DNA from: Ustulina deusta
Lineage: Eukaryota; Ascomycota; Sordariomycetes; Xylariales; Xylariaceae
Assembly (NCBI GenBank): GCA_023159155.1
Contig: JAJNNX010000005.1
Coordinates: forward strand, 1,116,001-1,180,000
DNA length: 64,000 nt
Reading direction: 5' to 3'
The translations under genes and the position numbers were made by a program. Shown in pieces: positions 59,416-64,000 of this stretch. Within the stretch, counting starts at the first letter, position 1, and each line of letters opens with the position of its first letter. Below the pieces are notes generated by a model. It was not told the origin of the DNA, made no database searches, and worked only from the letters and a program-made list of their open reading frames with translations.

Positions 59416-61147
59416 TATGCAATTTACTAGGAAGACGTCTGCGAGCGTACGCGTCAGAATATGTTGTGCACGGCGGACCGTTCTGGGCTCATGACAAGCT
59501 CGGCGGTTGTTATGGCGAGATAGATGTGATGACTCTTACGTTCTTGGGGATATGGTAAGTCGGTCTGTTTTTTTACAACCTTCATTCTTAATGGCTAGAA
59601 TATATTTTTGTAAATATACAAGAACTCTCCCGGATGAAAAGAGGAAGAATTAAAGATATGTGGCCTTGTCTTCTGTGTTCAATCGAGATGACTTTTGCGC
59701 AGCTGAGTGACCAACATTAGACTACTCTGTTATTGGACATATTATTCGGCAAAATTTAAGAATACAATTCAGGGGGTAGCGTGATGAGAGATTAACGAAT
59801 TCTCTGTTGAATATAGTTATACGTGTAACCCATCTCGTTGGACCTGCTCCAACGACTTCCAAGTATCTGAATGGTTGGCTAATGGGGGCGAAGCGGGAAT
59901 TCCGAAATCGAGGAATGTCAAACGTCCTAGGGACGATGAATTTGGAACAAGATGCCCCCATCTCCTGATGAAAGGCCTAGATCCCCACCACACCCAATGG
60001 TATCTTGGGCACCACAAGGGAAACAAAACTCCGCTATCTAAAGGACAGCCCCCATTTCTCCGGTGAGCCCTCTCGTTTTCGACAGCGAAACTAGTAATGT
60101 ATTAATAGAATTACATTCAGCCTCGTCGCGTAATACGAATACCATCGAGCTTGTACGTGTAGCTTCTCGTGCCGAGACGGGCCAATTGCCGATTGCGTTG
60201 TATGATGACATTTGATCCTAGCCTCGAATCCCATGCGTCGCAAGACTCTAGCTGGAAATGTTTGATGTAGCTGATGGCCGAGGTGAATTCGTCGTCAACC
60301 TCGGCGTTTAAGGAGACTGGAACTATGTAGTAGTGGGCGAGGACTTGCTTAGCTCCCGAATTAGATGAGCAAAGATACTCGAACTACGATGAATAATCAT
60401 AAATATTATTCTTTTAGAGAGCGGGGCAACCAGCATGCTGCGATATCAAATAGAGACACAAAGTTGAAATTCTGTTGTTATATATAAAATAATACCGGAA
60501 CAATACAACGCACACTTGCATCCCACGATAGCTGCAACTCTTGGAGACTTAGCCATGACCAAGCACTTCCAAGAAGTCTAGATAGCAGACAGCGAACAAA
60601 GAAGCTGGCTCGATTCACAATTCTTGTGTCCCTCTGGTCCCTAACTGATTTTCTAGGGAGCTGAGTCTCGCGAAGCAGGGTGGGAAATAGCTATATACAG
60701 CCTAGCAGAATGCTTGGCGATCTAGTCTAACCCCTATTCGTAATAGATTAATCTACCTAATCTGTGTCCACTGACGCAGTTTCAAGATGTGTTGGTCAGG
60801 CAAGGGAGAATTAGATAGGACTCATCTAGCATCATGAGCTACACTACTAAAGTTCAAGGTCAACAACGTTCACACTATCTTTCCCTACTCCGCTTGCAAA
60901 TACAGATACGGCAACTTGAGGATGACATGATGTGGGAAATAAGAATGTGCTTGAGTCCACCAACCAAGTGCCTCGGAACCCCTTTGATCTCTCACAGATG
61001 TAACCTATGGAGATGGTGATTAGCACTAGTAGGACGATGCATAGTACCTGCATGAAAACGCTACATCCATCCTACCATACCACTATCCCACCCGCCCAGC
61101 AGGGCCAAATTCGGCTTATTAGTGGGTTCAACAGCCGTATGTTCAGC
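59416..61147. other. Intergenic region
   Basis: No gene is supported. It is moderately A/T-rich around 60380-60500. The missing 5' exon of the surface protein is probably within its first few hundred bases. The right end is the SDR 3' side. Confidence 0.45.
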
Positions 61148-62368
61148 TCAGTCGCTTAGTATCTTGTAGAGGTTTGATCGCCGAAAAGCGGCGAATGGAG
61201 GAGAAGAAGGATTCATTGGCATCATTTCCTCCTTTTCGATCTGTTCCTTACTCGGACACCACTTCTCCTGCAAAGCCTCGTTGAGTGACAAGCTGTACAC
61301 ATCCTTAGGCCACCATTCGCCCCAGCTCGTGAGGAAAATCTGTTCAGGGTCGGCGGGGAAGTCGTCACGCACCAATGCTTGGAGAAGACTCCTGGCGCCT
61401 TTATTACTCATCGTCAGCGCCTCCGTGCGAACCATTTTTTGAGAGACGTTGAAGATATTACACCCACCTTCCTCTATCGACTTCGCATCGGGCAGGCTAT
61501 TCCCGTCAACCTTGAGATTTAGATGCCTCCCAAGCCGCGTTCCTGGCACCAGACCTGGCGAAACTGCCACAACTCGAACGGAGTCCCCAAACCGGCGGCG
61601 CCACCAATGGGCGGATAGAAGCTGGGCAAACTTTGAAGCACCATACACGACGGCCGGACCTGCTCCTGACTCGGCTTTAAGATCAACGTCGAGTGTCTCT
61701 ATATTTGTCGAGTTAGTTCGCCAGCTCCTTGAAACCATGCAAAGTTAACCCGGGGAAAACAAACCGGGGTCTTGGTTTCGGACGTTGCGGATGATGCCGG
61801 AGGATACGACGATGATCCGCGAGCGCGATTGACGCAGTTTCTCTTCGAGAAGATGTATGAGGTAATGCTGTGCTATCGTTCCAAAATATATTAGATCCCG
61901 GGATCCTAAACTGCGACATCATCTAGTCTCGTAGGGGAACCTACAGAAATGATTAACCACAAGCGGCTCACACCACTTCGACCCATTCGGCCCAGGCTCG
62001 GTGGCGGGCTTGTTCATTCCGGCGTTCAGGAATAGCGTATCCAAATCATTCTCTCCTAACTTATCTAACGCCTGCTGTGCGAAGGATTTCACACCTCTCA
62101 AGTCCGTCAACTCCAAAGGTAGAATAGAGACACTGTGCTTTGTGGAATCGTAGATAAGCCCATCGTAGGCTGCCTGTGTTGCCCTCGGATCGCGAGCACC
62201 GAGGATGCATCTATAGGGCTGTTTCTGCTGCAGTAGCTGCTTCACCGCCTCAAAGCCCTATATTTCCAATAAATATATGATACTTACGAAGACAGGGGAC
62301 ATACGGGGACTAACCAGGCCGGATGAGGCGCCGGTGGCAACTACGGTCTTCACAATCGTCGTAGTCAT
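61148..62368 (-). CDS. Short-chain dehydrogenase/reductase (classical SDR)
   Basis: Exons are 62368-62315, 62257-61945, 61872-61765, 61698-61468 and 61398-61148, giving 318 residues. The cofactor-binding TGASSGLG is formed across the first splice. LFLNAGMN (NAG motif), IIVVSSG and the catalytic YGASK are in the expected order, with the catalytic Ser in SSG. VSPGLVPGTRL matches the PG motif after the active site. The Rossmann pattern and length resemble the retinol dehydrogenase/protochlorophyllide-reductase-like fungal SDR group, which usually uses NADP(H); the substrate cannot be predicted. There is no signal peptide, so it is probably cytosolic. It lies 1 kb from an aldo/keto reductase on the same strand. 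Confidence 0.9.
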
Positions 62369-63401
62369 GGTGTTCGGTGCGTAGAATACGTTATGAAGAG
62401 ACTCGAGATGCACGCGTTCGATTATTTAACGCTTTCCCTAGCGGGGGCCCTTCTGCTCGCCTTGTGAGATGTGAGTATCTGTTGATGGCGTTCGATGCCA
62501 GAAAAACTCCGACAGTTCCGAGCCGGTAAGCCCGCCAAGCCTCGACTCGATTTCACAGTTTCAGTTACAAGCCTTCGATGGCCAACGAATAACCGGCAGG
62601 CTGTGGTTTTTTCTTACTTCTGAGACAGTTCTTGCCCTTGTGACGGCGTATCTTCCCTGATCAACTGATGTTGCGATGTAAGGGAGCCAAGCTAGGATAT
62701 ATCTGAGAGGAGCTATAGGGAACGATATTGGAGCGGCATCTGCGACGAGTCTAGAGAATCCTGTAAGGTTCGTGGGAAGAGCGTATCTTTATTTCAGTAA
62801 ACGAAAGTTTGTACATAAGGATAACATCTCAGGACTGCCAGCTTTTGCTGTACTTGGAGTGGCCCGGGAGGTATGTACTACCTATTAAGCCTCGTGGACT
62901 AGATATCACAACGCCACCTCGAGACCTGACTGGATGACGGCCGGGGAGCCTAATTTTTACATGAAAACGGCCTAGAAAATCACATATCTGAGAGATCACT
63001 GGCGCCACTTTTAGCCGCTCTAACCCTTGCAGCGTGAGCGATCGGGTAGGAGCAGCTAATTAGCGGAAAGCGTGTTCTCCTATAAAGGATCACCACTGAT
63101 TCATGGTGGTTGATAGCAAGCCTTGAGGGCAACCGGAAAAAGAAAAAGAAAAAAAACAGCCGGGTATGGTATCAAGAGTGGAATTTTTCGCTCTTGGAAT
63201 TCAGAACATATAATCCTGTCTGGTAGCAAGTGATTCTCTATTCTCCTAAAAAAAGTTCAATACTAATTACAGAATCACGCCCTCCTTTCGCTCTCTATAT
63301 AAAAGTATATATCCAGTAAGCGCAACTTGCGGTAAGGCTCAAAGCGCTTCCTTTCGCGACACCGACCATGCGTGATCGGCTGGTGTTGTCTAAAGGCGCT
63401 T
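62369..63401. other. Intergenic region between the SDR and AKR genes
   Basis: This contains the SDR promoter and the 3' end of the aldo/keto reductase gene. Short A-rich runs occur at 63135-63160. No gene is supported. Confidence 0.5.
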
Positions 63402-64000
63402 TCAGGCTGGAGCCTGCCAGGGCGCAGTGAGATCGCCTTTGTGGGGTTGCACAGCTTTGGCGGGCGCGACGTAATCGAAGTGGCCCAAAAGGGCAAGGAT
63501 GTTGATGTCCTGAGGTCCTCGGATCATGGATCCAGTCAGGCTCATGAATTTGTGAGGGAAGCCGAGATCGAAGTCGTAGCCGCTCTCGATTTCCTTGATG
63601 TCCTCGGCAGAAAGCTCGAGACTGAGGGCCTCGATGTTCGCCTTGAGGTGCTCGACCTTGCGACCTCCGAGGACGGGGAAGACGTAAGGCGTCTGAAACA
63701 ACTGTTAGCGAGTGGCATTCTCAGAGCCTTCTCGGGCGTCTACCCACCTTGTTGAGAGCGTATGCCAAAGCAACGCTCGTGATGGGAACATTGTGGCGTG
63801 TGGCGACAGCGTCTAGAACCTTGGACATCTGCTCCTCGCGGCCGACTAGCAGAGACGGGGGTATGTTGCGAGCACCGGTGTCTTTCTTGCCCGGTGACTT
63901 GAAGTAGCCACCGCCTAGGACACCGAAAGGCTGGAACGCCATGCCTTCTGCTTGACACATGGGAATGACCTCGCGCTCCAAGTCACGCTCCTGAGCAGAG
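63402..64000 (-). CDS. Aldo/keto reductase, 3' part (runs off the right edge)
   Basis: Two exons are visible: one from the window edge (64000) to 63748 and the last, 63692-63402, joined in phase 0 by a 55-base intron. About 180 C-terminal residues are present. [49 protein letters not shown] and [20 protein letters not shown] match the aryl-alcohol dehydrogenase/norsolorinic acid reductase-like AKR group (Aad type). The catalytic Asp/Tyr/Lys/His residues lie in the missing N-terminal half. These are soluble NADPH-dependent reductases of aromatic or polyketide aldehydes and ketones; the substrate is not predictable. Confidence 0.88.

Overview
This window is nuclear DNA of a filamentous ascomycete fungus, most likely a Sordariomycete (order not resolved). 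Most protein genes are interrupted by short introns (about 50-250 bp) with GTRNGT donors, CTAAC/CTGAC-like branch sites and YAG acceptors. The recognisable proteins are fungal: a Pma1 proton pump, a bZIP factor with a DUF3425-type tail, a fused NADH-GOGAT, VTC with an SPX domain, Chz1 and a Nic96 of filamentous-fungal length. No rRNA, tRNA, CRISPR array, bacterial operon or intact transposon is visible. All exon joins were worked out by hand from splice signals and reading-frame continuity.

Layout, left to right: a gene-poor 3 kb; pma1 (+, 2997-6067); a WD40/DCAF4-like gene (+, 6821-8942); a bZIP-DUF3425 transcription factor (-, 10040-12321); nucleoporin nic96 (-, 13465-16912); an FGGY pentulose kinase (-, 17528-19418); an uncharacterised 723-residue protein (-, 21565-23912); a Vtc2/Vtc3-type SPX-VTC subunit (-, 25102-27494); glutamate synthase glt1 (-, 28302-34932); a 6 kb gene-poor stretch (34933-40898); the APC/C subunit apc15 (+, 40899-42115); the SNARE bet1 (-, 42741-43893); the histone chaperone chz1 (-, 45140-45630); an ER type I membrane protein, perhaps EMC10 (-, 46255-46959); a Pho80-type cyclin (-, 47617-48834); the GID-complex armadillo protein Gid5/ARMC8 (+, 50416-53609); a small four-helix membrane protein (-, 53969-54448); an opsin-related protein without the retinal lysine (+, 56450-57448); a single-pass Ser/Thr-rich membrane protein (-, 58268-about 59415); a short-chain dehydrogenase (-, 61148-62368); and the 3' part of an aldo/keto reductase that leaves the right edge (-, 63402-64000).

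Most genes are unrelated housekeeping genes. One loose theme is phosphate and proton balance: Pma1, a polyphosphate-polymerase accessory subunit and a Pho80-type cyclin lie in one window, but nothing shows that they are linked functionally. The right end (opsin-like protein, surface protein, SDR, AKR) looks more accessory and could be the edge of a metabolic cluster. I found no clear new multi-gene system. The best candidates for a second look are the opsin-related protein that has lost all the key photochemical residues, the uncharacterised 723-residue protein, the surface protein with a Trp/Phe/Ser pentapeptide stalk and three in-frame candidate splice acceptors, the 11-25 nt micro-exons, a perfect 18-bp-stem hairpin in the gene-poor region, and a TAGGTA/TACCTA word family scattered through the intergenic DNA.
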